Part shown: positions 15,105 to 25,512 of the stretch, one piece after another
How positions within the stretch are numbered: the stretch's first letter is position 1
How the letters are laid out: the number at the start of each line of letters is the position of its first letter
Assembly (NCBI RefSeq): GCF_003515945.1
Contig: NZ_QWLM01000005.1
Span: 101,620-165,619, forward strand
Length of the DNA: 64,000 bases
Direction: 5' to 3'
Origin: Dermacoccus abyssi
GTDB lineage: Bacteria; Actinomycetota; Actinomycetes; Actinomycetales; Dermatophilaceae
Translations under genes and position numbers: made by a program
Notes under the pieces: generated by a model
Databases searched by the model: none
Told to the model about the DNA's origin: nothing
Seen by the model: only the letters and a program-made list of their open reading frames with translations

Positions 15105-15805
15105 GCCAACTGGCCGCCCCCTCCCGCGCACCCCGTTCCACGCGCGCGAGTTCCCGACCGGCACGCACGACGAGGCGCCCGGCGCCCGCGTCTCGCGCGG
15201 CGGCCGTTCGTCCGGTGCGTGCCCGGACGGAGACCGTCGCGGGCAAGCGTCCGGTCTCGGGTTTCATGGCGCTCGTCTTCGTCTTCGCGTTCGTTTCGGC
15301 GCTGTCGTTGCTCCTGCTCAACACGATGCGCGCGGAGCAGTCCTTCACGCTCAACAAGCTGCGCAGTGATGTCGCGACGCTCGACGACCGTCAGCAGGGT
15401 CTCGACAGCGAGATTTCCGCGGTCTCCGCACCCGAGCACCTTGCGGTGAAGGCCGAGGAGTACGGCATGGTCCGGGCCGAGCAGGTGCGCTACGTGAACC
15501 GCACCACGGGCAAGCAGGTCGGCGTGGCGACTTCGGGCCAGGCAGGTCAGCGTCTTAGTGTGAACACGCTGTCGACGACCCCCGCGAGCAAGGCGGCGGC
15601 CGACGTGCTCGACAGCGGCACCATCGGACTGCACATCACGGATCCGGTGGCCAAGGCGAAGGCCGCGGCGGACGCGAAGGCCAAGGCCGACGCCGCCAAG
15701 GCGAAGGCTGAGGCGGATGCGAAGGCCAAGCAGGCCAAGTCCAAGGACGCCAAGGCGAAGGGCAGCGACGCGAAGTCCGACGCCACGAGCACGACCGGGA
15801 AGTAA
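15101..15805 (+). CDS. ftsL: FtsL-like septum protein with Lys/Ala-rich tail
   Basis: A 234-residue bitopic protein. The N-terminal 50 residues are basic, Pro/Ala/Arg-rich and cytoplasmic. A membrane segment (about 53-73) follows, then a coiled-coil (FTLNKLRSDVATLDDRQQGLDSEISA) and the EHLAVKAEEYGMV segment typical of FtsL. FtsL pairs with FtsB/FtsQ to activate FtsW/FtsI. After about residue 180 the extracytoplasmic end becomes a repetitive Ala/Lys/Asp tail (AKAKAAADAKAKADAAKAKAE), not part of the canonical domain. Position between rsmH and ftsI supports the call. ATG overlaps the rsmH stop. Confidence 0.88.
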   Translation: MSQLAAPSRAPRSTRASSRPARTTRRPAPASRAAAVRPVRARTETVAGKRPVSGFMALVFVFAFVSALSLLLLNTMRAEQSFTLNKLRSDVATLDDRQQGLDSEISAVSAPEHLAVKAEEYGMVRAEQVRYVNRTTGKQVGVATSGQAGQRLSVNTLSTTPASKAAADVLDSGTIGLHITDPVAKAKAAADAKAKADAAKAKAEADAKAKQAKSKDAKAKGSDAKSDATSTTGK

Positions 15806-15839
15806 GAGCAAGAGCTTTCGTCCGCGACGAGGGGAACCC

Positions 15840-17699
15840 GTGGAACAACGTCGCAGGCCGGCGCCCTCGAAGGCGCGTCCGGTGCGTATGTCGCGACCGG
15901 CCGAGGCGCGTCTGCGCGCCGTCGGTCACCCCCGTCGTCGTACCCGCACGATGCTGGCCGTCTTCGCCATCATCCTGTCGTTGTTCACCTGGCAGCTCGT
16001 CAAGGTTCAGTGGATCCAGGCGGACGAGATCGCGCAGAAGGCCACCAACAACCGTCTGACGACATCGAAGGTCCCCGCCGCCCGCGGTGAGATCACGGAT
16101 TCCGCCGGGACGGTGCTCGCACGCAGCGTGGAGCGTCGCGACGTCGCCGGTGACCCGGTGGCCGCGAAGTCGTTCCGGGAGCGCTCGACCAACGGCAAGC
16201 CCAAGGGCATCGACGGCGTCTCCCAGGAATTGGCTCGCATCCTCGGGGGAGACGCAGCCGAGATCCGGGCCACGTTCGAGCGCGCCGATGCCCGCGACAC
16301 TCGGTTCGTCTACCTCGCCAAGGACATCAGCCCCGCTCAGTGGAGCCAGATCCGGGCGCTCGACCTGCCCGGAATCACGTCCGAGCAGGTGCAGAAGCGC
16401 GAGTACCCGCAAGGCACGGCCCTCGCTCCGTTGCTCGGTTCGGTCAACGCACAGGACGTGCCCGGTGGCGGTATCGAGCAGATGCTCAACACGACCTTGC
16501 AGGGCAAGGCCGGCCTGCACCAGGTCGAGCGTGCACGCAACGGCTCCGAGATCGCGACGGGTGAGAACCTCGACCGCAAGCCGGTTGCGGGCCGTGGTGC
16601 CAAGCTGACGATCGACAGCGACCTGCAGTGGTTCGCGCAGAACGAACTCGCCGCACAGGTGAAGTCGTCGAAGGCGGTCTCGGGCGAGATCGTCGTCGCG
16701 GACAAGGCGGGGAACATTCTCGTGGCGGCGAGCTACCCGAGCTTCGACAACAACGACATGTCGACGGCCAAGTCCGAGAACCTGCAGAACCGTGCCTTCA
16801 CGGACACCTTCGAGCCCGGCTCCACGCAGAAGATGGTGACTGCCGGCGCCGTCCTCGAGGAAGGCATCATGACGCCGAAGTCGCATGTCGAGGTGCCGCC
16901 GAGCCTGAAACGCGCGGGACGTCCTTTCCACGACTCGCACCCACACCCCACCGAGTACCTGACGTTTGCCGGTGTCATCGCGCAGTCCTCGAACATCGGC
17001 ACGATCCTCGCGGGGGAGAAGCTGCCCAAGGAAAAGCTGTACACCTACATGAAGAAGTTCGGCCTCGGGGAGGCCACCGGGATCGGTTTCCCCGGCGAGT
17101 CCACGGGCATCGTGCCGAAGGTCTCGACCTGGAAGGGCGACACCTGGTACACGATCATGTTCGGTCAGGGGCTCGCGAGCAGCGCTGTGCAGCAGGTCGG
17201 GCTGTTCCAGGCGATCGCCAACGGTGGAGTGCGTGAGCCGCTCAAGCTCGTCTCCGAGGTTCAAGGCGGCGACGGTGCGATGCAGCCCTACACGGACGAG
17301 CGGAAGTCGACGCGCGTTTTCAGCGCGAAGACCTCGAAGGAACTCGTCGGCATGATGCAGGGTGTCGTGACGAAGGACGGCAGCGCGCCGAAGGCGGCCG
17401 TCCCGGGCTACGACGTCGCAGGCAAGACGTCGACGGCCGAGCGCTACGACTCGGTGAAGGGTGGCTACGACGGCGTGACCGCAGGTTTCATCGGTATGGC
17501 GCCGGCCAAGGATCCGCAGCTCATCGTGTCGGTGACGCTGCAGCGTCCGCAGGCGGGAACGTTCGGTGGTGACCTAGCGGCCCCCGTGTTTTCCAAGGTG
17601 ATGGCCGAGGCGCTGCGCCAGCGTAAAATACCGCCGAACAAGAGCGACAAGCTTCCGTTCCCGATCAAATACCGCTCAGAGGAGTCGACGTCCAAGTGA
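15840..17699 (+). CDS. ftsI: Septal peptidoglycan transpeptidase FtsI (class B PBP)
   Basis: A 619-residue protein with a basic N-terminal tail, one membrane anchor (about 38-55), a dimerisation domain and a transpeptidase domain. The active-site serine is S328 in S-T-Q-K, and the second motif is S383-S-N385. The third motif reads K529-T530-S531-T (codons AAG ACG TCG ACG) instead of the usual KTGT. FtsI cross-links septal peptidoglycan with FtsW. GTG 15840 follows GAGGGGAA. The stop overlaps the murF start (GTGA); the murE gene usually found here is absent. Confidence 0.92.
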   Translation: MEQRRRPAPSKARPVRMSRPAEARLRAVGHPRRRTRTMLAVFAIILSLFTWQLVKVQWIQADEIAQKATNNRLTTSKVPAARGEITDSAGTVLARSVERRDVAGDPVAAKSFRERSTNGKPKGIDGVSQELARILGGDAAEIRATFERADARDTRFVYLAKDISPAQWSQIRALDLPGITSEQVQKREYPQGTALAPLLGSVNAQDVPGGGIEQMLNTTLQGKAGLHQVERARNGSEIATGENLDRKPVAGRGAKLTIDSDLQWFAQNELAAQVKSSKAVSGEIVVADKAGNILVAASYPSFDNNDMSTAKSENLQNRAFTDTFEPGSTQKMVTAGAVLEEGIMTPKSHVEVPPSLKRAGRPFHDSHPHPTEYLTFAGVIAQSSNIGTILAGEKLPKEKLYTYMKKFGLGEATGIGFPGESTGIVPKVSTWKGDTWYTIMFGQGLASSAVQQVGLFQAIANGGVREPLKLVSEVQGGDGAMQPYTDERKSTRVFSAKTSKELVGMMQGVVTKDGSAPKAAVPGYDVAGKTSTAERYDSVKGGYDGVTAGFIGMAPAKDPQLIVSVTLQRPQAGTFGGDLAAPVFSKVMAEALRQRKIPPNKSDKLPFPIKYRSEESTSK

Positions 17700-19108
17700 T
17701 CGAATTTTCGCTCGACGAGATCGCACGCATCACCGGAGGTCACCTCGTCGGTGCCGACGCCACGGTGAGCGCATCCGTCGTCACGGACTCCCGCGAGTGC
17801 GTGCCGGGCAGCCTGTACGTCGCTCGCGTCGGTGAGCACGCGGACGGGCACGATTACGCCTCGGCCGCACGGGACACCGGTGCCGTCGGCGTGCTCGGTG
17901 AGCGTGCTGTCGACATCCTGCCGACCGTCGTCGTCGAGAATTCGGAGCTTGCCTTCGCCAAACTGGCACGCGGCGTCGTGGATGCGATTGCCGACCTCGA
18001 GATCGTGGGCATCACGGGGTCGTCCGGCAAGACCTCGACCAAGGATCTCCTCGGGGCCGTCCTTGCCCGGTTCGGCCCGACGGTGGCACCTCACGGCTCG
18101 CTCAACTCGGAGGTCGGTGTTCCCCTCACGGTGTGCCGGCTCGGTTCGAACAGCCGTTACCTCGTGGCGGAGATGGGTGCCTCCGGCGTCGGTCACATCG
18201 AGTACCTGACGAAGATCGCCCCGCCGAAGGTGGGCATCGTCCTCAACGTCGGCAAGGCGCACATGGGTGAGTTCGGATCCGTCGACGCGATTGCGCAGAC
18301 CAAGGGTGAACTCGTCGAAGCCCTGCCCGAGGACGGTTTCGCCGTGCTCAACGTCGACGACGAGCGCGTGCGCGCCATGGCGTCACGGACGAAGGCCACG
18401 GTGGTCCTCGTCGGTCTCGGAGAGGACGCCGACTACCGCGCGACGAACGTCGAGGTCGACACCTCAGGTCGCGCCTCCTACGACCTCACGTGCCCGGCCG
18501 GTACGGCGCGTGTGCGCCTTGCCGTGTTCGGTGAGCACCAGGTCGGCAACTCGCTCAGCGTCATTGCAGCGGCTGTCAGCCTGGGGCTCGATCTCGACAC
18601 CGTGGTGGAGGCGCTGGCCGCCGCCGGAGCGACCTCTCGCTGGCGCATGGAGGTTCACGAACTGCCGGGCGACATCACGCTCGTCAACGACGCCTACAAC
18701 GCCAACCCCGACTCGATGCGTGCCGCGATGCGCTCGCTGGCCCACATGGGACGCGAGCGTCACAGCATCGCCGTGCTCGGTGAGATGCGTGAGCTGGGGG
18801 AGAGCTCCTTCGACGAACACGCCGGTGTGGGTCGTGAGATCGCGGCCCTCGGGATCGACGAGGTCTACGTGATCGGCGCGGGTGCCGCGCCCATCGCCGT
18901 CGGGGCACGTGAGGCCGGAATGGCGGCCGAGCGCGTCCACGAGGTCGAGAACGCGGACGCGGCGCACGACGCACTCGTGCGCGATCTGAGCGCGGGCCGC
19001 ATCCTGCTGCTGAAGTCGAGTCGTGACTCGGGTTTGCGTCTGCTGGGCGATAGGTTGGTCGAGGAAGCCGGAACGTCCGCGTTTCCCGCAACGGAGGTGA
19101 CCGCATGA
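17696..19108 (+). CDS. murF: UDP-MurNAc-tripeptide--D-alanyl-D-alanine ligase MurF
   Basis: A 470-residue Mur ligase with the ATP-binding [13 protein letters not shown] loop (K112), a [10 protein letters not shown] motif near residue 347 and the [16 protein letters not shown] segment. These separate MurF from MurE. It adds D-Ala-D-Ala to UDP-MurNAc-tripeptide in the cytoplasm. GTG 17696 overlaps the ftsI stop and the stop overlaps mraY, so the operon is tightly coupled. It directly follows ftsI because murE is missing. Confidence 0.94.
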   Translation: MIEFSLDEIARITGGHLVGADATVSASVVTDSRECVPGSLYVARVGEHADGHDYASAARDTGAVGVLGERAVDILPTVVVENSELAFAKLARGVVDAIADLEIVGITGSSGKTSTKDLLGAVLARFGPTVAPHGSLNSEVGVPLTVCRLGSNSRYLVAEMGASGVGHIEYLTKIAPPKVGIVLNVGKAHMGEFGSVDAIAQTKGELVEALPEDGFAVLNVDDERVRAMASRTKATVVLVGLGEDADYRATNVEVDTSGRASYDLTCPAGTARVRLAVFGEHQVGNSLSVIAAAVSLGLDLDTVVEALAAAGATSRWRMEVHELPGDITLVNDAYNANPDSMRAAMRSLAHMGRERHSIAVLGEMRELGESSFDEHAGVGREIAALGIDEVYVIGAGAAPIAVGAREAGMAAERVHEVENADAAHDALVRDLSAGRILLLKSSRDSGLRLLGDRLVEEAGTSAFPATEVTA

Positions 19109-20193
19109 AGGGCGTCCTCATCGCGGCCATCGTGTCGCTCGTCGTCGGGCTTTTCGGCACCCCCATGTTCATCAAGTTCCTGGTGCGCAAGGGGTACGGC
19201 CAGTTCATTCGTGACGACGGCCCCACGACGCACCACACGAAGCGTGGAACGCCGACGATGGGTGGAGCGGTCATCATCGCCGCGAGCCTTCTCGCCTACG
19301 GAATGGCCCACCTCGTCACCATGACGCCCGTGACGGCCAGCGGCATGCTCGTGCTGTTCCTCATGACGGGCCTCGGGCTCGTCGGTTTTGCGGACGACGC
19401 GATCAAGATCACCAAGCAGCGATCTCTGGGTCTGACGTCCGTGCAGAAGCTGCTCGGCCAGACGCTCGTGGCGGTCATCTTCGCGGTGTTGGCCCTTCAG
19501 TTCCGCAACGACGCCGGCCTCACCCCCGCCAGCTACAACATCTCCTTCGCACGCGACTCGAACGTCTCGCTCGCCCTCGGCGGCACGGTCGTCAGTCTCA
19601 TTCTGTTCGTCATCTGGGCGAACCTGCTCATCGCAGGGACGTCGAACGGCGTCAACCTCACGGACGGGCTGGACGGTCTGGCCACCGGCGCCAGCGTTAT
19701 GGTGTTCGGCGCGTACGTGCTCATCGCGATCTGGCAGTTCAACCAGAACTGCCAGAACGGCCTCGCCTCCAACGCCGCCAAGTGTTACGACGTGCGTGAT
19801 CCCCACGACCTCGCCGTCGTCGCCGCAGCCCTCATGGGTGCCTGTTTCGGCTTCCTGTGGTGGAACGCGACACCGGCCAAGATCTTCATGGGTGACACCG
19901 GCTCGCTCGCCCTCGGTGGCGCACTCGCCGGCCTGGCCATCACGACGCGCACCGAGTTCCTCGTCGTCATCCTGGCGGGCCTGTTCGTCCTCGAGACCCT
20001 CTCGGTCATCCTTCAGGTCGGGTCGTTCAAGTTGCGCCGCAAACGCATCTTCCGGATGGCGCCGTTGCACCACCACTTTGAGATGGTGGGCTGGAACGAG
20101 ATCACGGTCGTCATCCGCTTCTGGATCATCGCCGGCCTGTGCGTGGCCTTCGGCCTCGGAATCTTCTACGCGGAATGGAACGTCAACCAGTGA
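19105..20193 (+). CDS. mraY: Phospho-MurNAc-pentapeptide transferase MraY
   Basis: A 362-residue polytopic membrane enzyme with about ten hydrophobic segments. Motifs include [12 protein letters not shown], the GFADDAIK aspartate pair, [21 protein letters not shown] and PLHHHFE. It transfers phospho-MurNAc-pentapeptide to undecaprenyl phosphate, forming lipid I. ATG 19105 overlaps murF by 4 nt and the stop overlaps murD. Confidence 0.96.
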   Translation: MKGVLIAAIVSLVVGLFGTPMFIKFLVRKGYGQFIRDDGPTTHHTKRGTPTMGGAVIIAASLLAYGMAHLVTMTPVTASGMLVLFLMTGLGLVGFADDAIKITKQRSLGLTSVQKLLGQTLVAVIFAVLALQFRNDAGLTPASYNISFARDSNVSLALGGTVVSLILFVIWANLLIAGTSNGVNLTDGLDGLATGASVMVFGAYVLIAIWQFNQNCQNGLASNAAKCYDVRDPHDLAVVAAALMGACFGFLWWNATPAKIFMGDTGSLALGGALAGLAITTRTEFLVVILAGLFVLETLSVILQVGSFKLRRKRIFRMAPLHHHFEMVGWNEITVVIRFWIIAGLCVAFGLGIFYAEWNVNQ

Positions 20194-21695
20194 CCGACAA
20201 CGAGCTGTGGCCGCTCGACCCGAGTTACGAACCGCTCGGGGGCGAGCGTGATCTGACGCATCGTGACGCCGACTGGTCCGGCCTCTCGGTCCTCGTCGTC
20301 GGACTCGGCGTCAGTGGCTTCGCCGCCGCCGATGCGCTGCTCGAACGAGGGGCGAACGTGCGCGTCGTCTCTCGCGACAAGACCGACGTCATGGCCGAAC
20401 GGGCCCAGATACTCGAGGTGCTCGGCGCCGAGATCGCGTTCGGTGCGGAGTACATGACGAGTGCGCCCCAGGGCACGCAGCTCGTCGTCACCTCGCCCGG
20501 CGTCCCTCCCACCGATCCGCTCCTGACGGACGCCGCGGATCGCGGCATCCCCGTCTGGGGGGAGGTCGAGCTCGCGTGGCGCATGCGCCCGCGTGAGGGC
20601 GCGGCCCCGTGGATCACCATCACCGGGACGAACGGCAAGACGACCGCCGTCACGATGCTGGAGTCGATCCTGCAGGCCCAAGGTCTGCGCGCTGTGGCCG
20701 CGGGCAACGTCGGCATGCCGATCATGGAGGCCATCCTCGATCCGCAGCCGTTCGACGTCATCGCCGTCGAACTGTCGACGTTCCAGTTGCACTGGTCGCG
20801 CAGCGTCTCGCCGTTCGCGTCGTGCCTGCTCAACGTCGCGCCCGACCACGTCGACTGGCACGGCTCGTTCGAGGAGTACCGCCGGCAGAAGGGACGCGTT
20901 TTCGAGCGCACCCAGGCTGCCTGCGTCTACAACGTCGACGACCCGACGACGGAGGCGCTCCTCGAGGAAGCTGAGGTCGTCGAGGGCTGTCGTGCCATCG
21001 GCTTCACGCTCGGCACACCGGCTCCGTCGATGGTCGGAATCGTCGAGGACGTGCTCGCCGACCGCGCCTTCGTCGAGGAACGCCGCACGAGCGCGGCGGA
21101 ACTGGCCGTCCTGCGTGATCTCGGCCCGAACGCGGCGGCGCCGCACTACGTCGCGGACGCACTGGCCGCAGCAGCGCTCGCCCGTAGTTACGGCGTCTCA
21201 CCCGCCGCCGTGCGCAAGGGGCTCATGGACTACTCGCCGCAGCCGCACCGTATGGCGCTCGTCGCGACGCTCGACGGCGTGCGGTACGTCAACGACTCCA
21301 AGGCCACCAACCCGCCGGCCGCGGCCGCGTCGCTGACGGCGTACGAACCTGTCGTCTGGATCGCCGGCGGCCTGCTCAAGGGCGCCGATGTGAGCGAACT
21401 GGTCCGCGACAACGCGACGCGTCTTCGCGGGGCTGTGCTCATGGGACGTGACCGGGACGCCATCGCACGTGCTCTTGCCGAGCACGCCCCCGACGTTCCC
21501 GTGGCGATCGTCGAGGAGAGCGAACCCGAGGCCGCGATGACGCAGGCGCTCGAACACGCGCGAGGCATGGCACAGTCGGGGGACACCGTCCTGCTTGCCC
21601 CGGCTGCAGCTTCGTTGGACATGTACGCCTCCTACGGTGCGCGCGGTGACGCGTTCACCCGCATCGTCGAATCCCTGGGTGGCGCTGACGCATGA
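20190..21695 (+). CDS. murD: UDP-MurNAc-L-alanine--D-glutamate ligase MurD
   Basis: A 501-residue protein with an N-terminal Rossmann-like [15 protein letters not shown] segment, the ATP loop ITGTNGKTT (146-152), [21 protein letters not shown] and [10 protein letters not shown]. The order is typical of MurD. GTG 20190 is embedded in the mraY stop. An upstream ATG at 20139 would add residues inside mraY without homology. It adds D-glutamate to UDP-MurNAc-L-Ala. Confidence 0.95.
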   Translation: MTDNELWPLDPSYEPLGGERDLTHRDADWSGLSVLVVGLGVSGFAAADALLERGANVRVVSRDKTDVMAERAQILEVLGAEIAFGAEYMTSAPQGTQLVVTSPGVPPTDPLLTDAADRGIPVWGEVELAWRMRPREGAAPWITITGTNGKTTAVTMLESILQAQGLRAVAAGNVGMPIMEAILDPQPFDVIAVELSTFQLHWSRSVSPFASCLLNVAPDHVDWHGSFEEYRRQKGRVFERTQAACVYNVDDPTTEALLEEAEVVEGCRAIGFTLGTPAPSMVGIVEDVLADRAFVEERRTSAAELAVLRDLGPNAAAPHYVADALAAAALARSYGVSPAAVRKGLMDYSPQPHRMALVATLDGVRYVNDSKATNPPAAAASLTAYEPVVWIAGGLLKGADVSELVRDNATRLRGAVLMGRDRDAIARALAEHAPDVPVAIVEESEPEAAMTQALEHARGMAQSGDTVLLAPAAASLDMYASYGARGDAFTRIVESLGGADA

Positions 21696-22957
21696 CGACC
21701 CGCACACCCTGGCGTGAGGAGACCTCACAGGACGTGTGGGGTGAGCGACTGCGACGGCGACTGGGCTGGCTCGAGTCGCCTCTCGCGACGTACTACCTGC
21801 TGCTCGGCTCCACGTCGGTGCTCGTCGTGCTGGGCCTCGTCATGGTGCTGTCCGCCTCGAGCGTCCAGTCGTACATGCGCGGTGGATCGGTTTTCTCGCA
21901 GTTCACCAACCAGTTGATGTTCGCCGTCATCGGCCTCGTGGCTGCGGCGGTGTTCAGTCGGCTGCCGACACCGTTCCTCAAGAAGGTCGCCGGCATCTTC
22001 TTCCTGCTCGCCGCAGCGATGCAGGCCGCCGTGATGATTCCCGGCGTCGGAGTCGAGGTCCTGGGCAACCGGAACTGGCTTCAGGTCGGTGGGCTGCGAA
22101 TCCAACCGTCGGAGATCGGCAAGATCGCCATGATCCTCGTCGTCGCCGTCATCCTCGACAACCGTCGGGCTCAGCTGTACGACTTCAAGAAGTCGGTGTT
22201 GCCGACGTTCTGGTTCGCAGGTCTGCTCGGCGGTCTCGTCATGGCCGGGCGCGACCTCGGCACGACGATGGTCTTCGCCGTCATCTACCTGGGGATGCTG
22301 TGGGCCGCGGGTGCCAGGGGATCCTGGTTCGCCTGGCTGGGCCTGGGTATCGCGGTGCTCCTTCCCGTCGCGGTCATGACGAGCGGTAACCGCACCTCGC
22401 GCATCGGTGCGTGGCTCGGTGGCTGTGACGCTCCGAGCGACATCGATGTCGCTGCCTGCTACCAGAAGATCCACGGCTCCTGGGCTCTGGCCGACGGTGG
22501 CCTGTGGGGCCTCGGCCCCGGCGCCTCGCGCGAGAAGTGGGGCTGGCTGCCGGAGGCGCACAACGACTTCATCTTCGCGATCATCGGCGAGGAGCTGGGC
22601 CTGCCTGGCACGCTCGCCGTCCTCGCGCTCTACCTCGTCTTCGCGTACGCCTGCTACCGCCTCATCGCGCAGTCCACCGACATGTTCGTGCGCGTCGCCA
22701 CCGCAGGCATCATGATGTGGATCTGCTTCCAGGCCGTCGTCAACATCGGCTCCGTTCTCGGCCTCCTGCCGATCGTGGGTGTGCCGTTGCCCCTCGTCAG
22801 CGCCGGTGGTTCCGCTCTCGTCATGACGCTCGTGGGCATCGGGATCCTTCTGTCGTTCGCACGCCGCGAACCACGGGCTGCCGAAGCCCTGCGCGCCAAG
22901 CCCCGTCTCGTCCGCCGCACGATGGCGGTCCTGCCCAACCGAAAGGGTCGCTCATGA
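21692..22957 (+). CDS. ftsW: Septal peptidoglycan polymerase FtsW (SEDS family)
   Basis: A 421-residue SEDS protein with ten predicted membrane helices. It has GNRNWLQVGGLRIQPSEIGKI, AGRDLGTTMV, the large loop ending EAHNDFIFAIIGEELG, and PLPLVSAGGSALV near the end. FtsW polymerises lipid II with FtsI at the septum. A 30-residue cytoplasmic arm precedes helix 1. Start and stop overlap murD and murG by 4 nt. Confidence 0.95.
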   Translation: MTTRTPWREETSQDVWGERLRRRLGWLESPLATYYLLLGSTSVLVVLGLVMVLSASSVQSYMRGGSVFSQFTNQLMFAVIGLVAAAVFSRLPTPFLKKVAGIFFLLAAAMQAAVMIPGVGVEVLGNRNWLQVGGLRIQPSEIGKIAMILVVAVILDNRRAQLYDFKKSVLPTFWFAGLLGGLVMAGRDLGTTMVFAVIYLGMLWAAGARGSWFAWLGLGIAVLLPVAVMTSGNRTSRIGAWLGGCDAPSDIDVAACYQKIHGSWALADGGLWGLGPGASREKWGWLPEAHNDFIFAIIGEELGLPGTLAVLALYLVFAYACYRLIAQSTDMFVRVATAGIMMWICFQAVVNIGSVLGLLPIVGVPLPLVSAGGSALVMTLVGIGILLSFARREPRAAEALRAKPRLVRRTMAVLPNRKGRS

Positions 22958-24057
22958 CCACCCTCGATCGCGTTCTGCTCGCCGGTGGTGGCACCGCCGG
23001 TCACGTCTCTCCGTTGTTGGCCACCGCGGAGGAGATCACCCGCCGTCACCCCGATGCGGTCGTCACGGCTGTCGGCTCGCCAGGTGGGCTCGAGGAACGC
23101 CTCGTGCCCGAACGTGGATTCGCGCTCGCGTTCGTGCCGAAGGTGGCCTTCCCGCGCCGCCCGAACGGCGCAGCCCTTCGCTTCCCGGCCGCCTTCCGTG
23201 GCGCACTGCGCGAGGCCGATCGTCTCGTCGAGACGCACCGCCCCCAGGTGATCGTCGGGTTCGGCGGGTACGTCTCGACGCCGATGTACCTCGCGGCTCG
23301 CAAGGCCGGCGTGCCCTTCGTCATCCACGAGCAGAACGCCCGCCCGGGTCTGGCGAACAAGCTCGGCGCGCGCTGGGCCGAGCACGTCGCGATAACCTTC
23401 CCCTCGACGCCGATGAAGGACGCCGAGATCGTCGGTATGCCGCTGCGCCGAGAGATCACCGAGATCAAGCCGGCCATGTTGCGTGCGGAGGGTCTCGAGC
23501 ACTTCGGCCTCGAGCCGGGCCGCCCGACCGTGCTCGTCACCGGTGGCTCGCTCGGTGCAGTGAGCCTCAACGAGGCCTTCCGCGCTCGTGTCGAGCAGCT
23601 CACCGACGCCGGCATCCAGATCCTCCACGTCACCGGACGGGGCAAGGGCTTCGGGGTTCCCGAAGAGACGGGCGGTGCCCGTTACGTCGTCGTCGAGTAC
23701 GTCGACCGCATGGATCTCGCCTACAGCGCCGCCGATCTCGTCGTGACGCGCAGCGGCGCCGGCATGGTGAGCGAACTGACGACGGTCGGCCTGCCCGCCG
23801 TCTACGTGCCGCTTCCCATCGGCAACGGAGAGCAGAAGCTGAACAGCCGCGACGTCGTGGCGGCCGGCGGCGGCATCGTCGTCGACAACGACGACTTCAC
23901 GCCGGCCTGGATCGACGAGAACCTCGTGCCGCTCGTGCGTAACGAGGAGCGCCTCGCGGCAATGCGCCGCGCAGCCGCCGGTCAGGGCCACGCCGATGCC
24001 GCGGGCAAGCTCGTCGACCTCGTCGAGGACGCCGCCTCGACGTCGAAGGGGGCATGA
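22954..24057 (+). CDS. murG: UDP-GlcNAc:lipid I N-acetylglucosaminyltransferase MurG
   Basis: A 367-residue GT28-family enzyme starting MTTLDRVLLAGGGTAGHVSPLLA. It has FGGYVSTPMYLAA, HEQNARPGLANK, TGGSLGAVSLNE, and a C-terminal SGAGMVSELTTVGLPAVYVPLPI donor-site region. It makes lipid II on the inner membrane face. ATG 22954 overlaps the ftsW stop. Confidence 0.96.
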   Translation: MTTLDRVLLAGGGTAGHVSPLLATAEEITRRHPDAVVTAVGSPGGLEERLVPERGFALAFVPKVAFPRRPNGAALRFPAAFRGALREADRLVETHRPQVIVGFGGYVSTPMYLAARKAGVPFVIHEQNARPGLANKLGARWAEHVAITFPSTPMKDAEIVGMPLRREITEIKPAMLRAEGLEHFGLEPGRPTVLVTGGSLGAVSLNEAFRARVEQLTDAGIQILHVTGRGKGFGVPEETGGARYVVVEYVDRMDLAYSAADLVVTRSGAGMVSELTTVGLPAVYVPLPIGNGEQKLNSRDVVAAGGGIVVDNDDFTPAWIDENLVPLVRNEERLAAMRRAAAGQGHADAAGKLVDLVEDAASTSKGA

Positions 24058-25496
24058 GCATGGGCAACGGTGTGAACGAGAGGTTCGATTTCTCCGAGTC
24101 CCTGCCCAACCTCGCCGACGTCCCGCACGTGCACATGATCGCCGTGGGCGGCTCAGGTATGTCCGGCGTTGCGAGGCTCTTCCTGGCTGATGGTGTGCAG
24201 CTCAGCGGATCCGACAACGTGGAGCTCCCGGTGCTCGACGACCTGCGTGCCCAGGGTGCTCGTATCGCTGTCGGGTACGCGGCAGCGAACGTCGCCGAGG
24301 TGCCGGACGGCGCCGTGGTCGTCGTCTCGAGCGCGATCAACGAATTGAACCCCGAACTCGTCGAGGTGCGCCGCCGCGGGCTGCGCGTCCTCCACCGTTC
24401 GCAGGGTCTGGCCATGCTCATGCAAGGCCGCCGAGGTCTCGCCGTCGCCGGCGCGAACGGCAAGACGACGACGAGTGGCATGGCCACCGCAGCGCTCGCC
24501 GCGCTCGGGGAGAAACCGTCGTTCGCAATCGGCGCCAACGTGGCCGGCCTCGGGGTCAACGCGGCACCGGGGGAGGGCGACGTGTTCGTCGTCGAGGCAG
24601 ACGAGAGCGATGGTTCCTTCGTCGTCTATCACCCGGACGTCGCGATCGTGACGAACATCAAGGACGATCACCTCGACTTCTACGGCACGTCCGCGAACCT
24701 CGCGAAGGCGTACGAGATCTTCGCGGCAACCATCGCGACCGACGGTCTTCTCGTGGCCTGCGCCGACGACGACGGCAGCCGCGCGCTGGCGGACGAACGT
24801 CGCGAGGCGGGAGCGCGCGTGCTCACGTACGGGCGCAGCGACGACGCGGATGTGCGCATCGTGAGTGAACACGGTGCCGGATTCGCCTGGGGTGCTCGTG
24901 TGGCACTTCCCGGCGGGCGGGAGGTCGATCTTGCTCTCGAGGTGCCCGGCGCACACAACGTCCTCAACGCCACCGGCGTCCTCACGGCCCTCGTCGAGGG
25001 GCTGGGCATCGATGCCGAGCGCGCGGCGCACTCGCTCAGTGCCTTCCGCGGAACGTCGCGCCGCTTCGAGCCCCGCGGCGAGGCCGCGGGCGTGCGGGTC
25101 GTCGACGACTACGCCCACAATCCCGGCAAGCTCGAAGCGCTCGTGCGCACCGCTGACGCCCTCAAGGAGTCGGGCCGGCTCTTCGTCGTGTTCCAACCGC
25201 ACCTGTACTCGCGGACGCAGAACGCCGCTCTCGGTCTCGCGGAGGCGCTCGACGGTGCCGACCGTGCTCTCGTCCTCGACGTGTACGGGGCTCGTGAGCA
25301 GCCGGTCGAGGGTGTCTCGGGTCGCCTCATCACCGATGCGATGACGTCGGGTGTCGCGACGTTCACGCCGACGGCCGACGATGCGCTCGCCGTGCTTCTG
25401 GAGGAAGTTCGCTCGGGCGACCTCGTCGTGACCGTCGGCGCCGGTGACATCACGAACTTGGGCCCACGCATCCTCGAGAGCCTCGAGCGGCGCTAA
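24054..25496 (+). CDS. murC: UDP-N-acetylmuramate--L-alanine ligase MurC
   Basis: A 480-residue Mur ligase. It has the VGGSGMSGVARL N-terminal loop, an ATP loop reading AGANGKTTTSG (about 133-143) where most MurC proteins have GTHGKT, the segment VVEADESDGSF, DDYAHNPGKLEA, and a final GAGDITNLGPRIL. Despite the variant loop, the other motifs identify MurC. It adds L-alanine to UDP-MurNAc. It is the last overlapping gene of the operon. A strong hairpin follows, and ftsQ, normally next, is absent. Confidence 0.93.
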   Translation: MSMGNGVNERFDFSESLPNLADVPHVHMIAVGGSGMSGVARLFLADGVQLSGSDNVELPVLDDLRAQGARIAVGYAAANVAEVPDGAVVVVSSAINELNPELVEVRRRGLRVLHRSQGLAMLMQGRRGLAVAGANGKTTTSGMATAALAALGEKPSFAIGANVAGLGVNAAPGEGDVFVVEADESDGSFVVYHPDVAIVTNIKDDHLDFYGTSANLAKAYEIFAATIATDGLLVACADDDGSRALADERREAGARVLTYGRSDDADVRIVSEHGAGFAWGARVALPGGREVDLALEVPGAHNVLNATGVLTALVEGLGIDAERAAHSLSAFRGTSRRFEPRGEAAGVRVVDDYAHNPGKLEALVRTADALKESGRLFVVFQPHLYSRTQNAALGLAEALDGADRALVLDVYGAREQPVEGVSGRLITDAMTSGVATFTPTADDALAVLLEEVRSGDLVVTVGAGDITNLGPRILESLERR

Positions 25497-25512
25497 CCCT
25501 CAACTTGATGAT

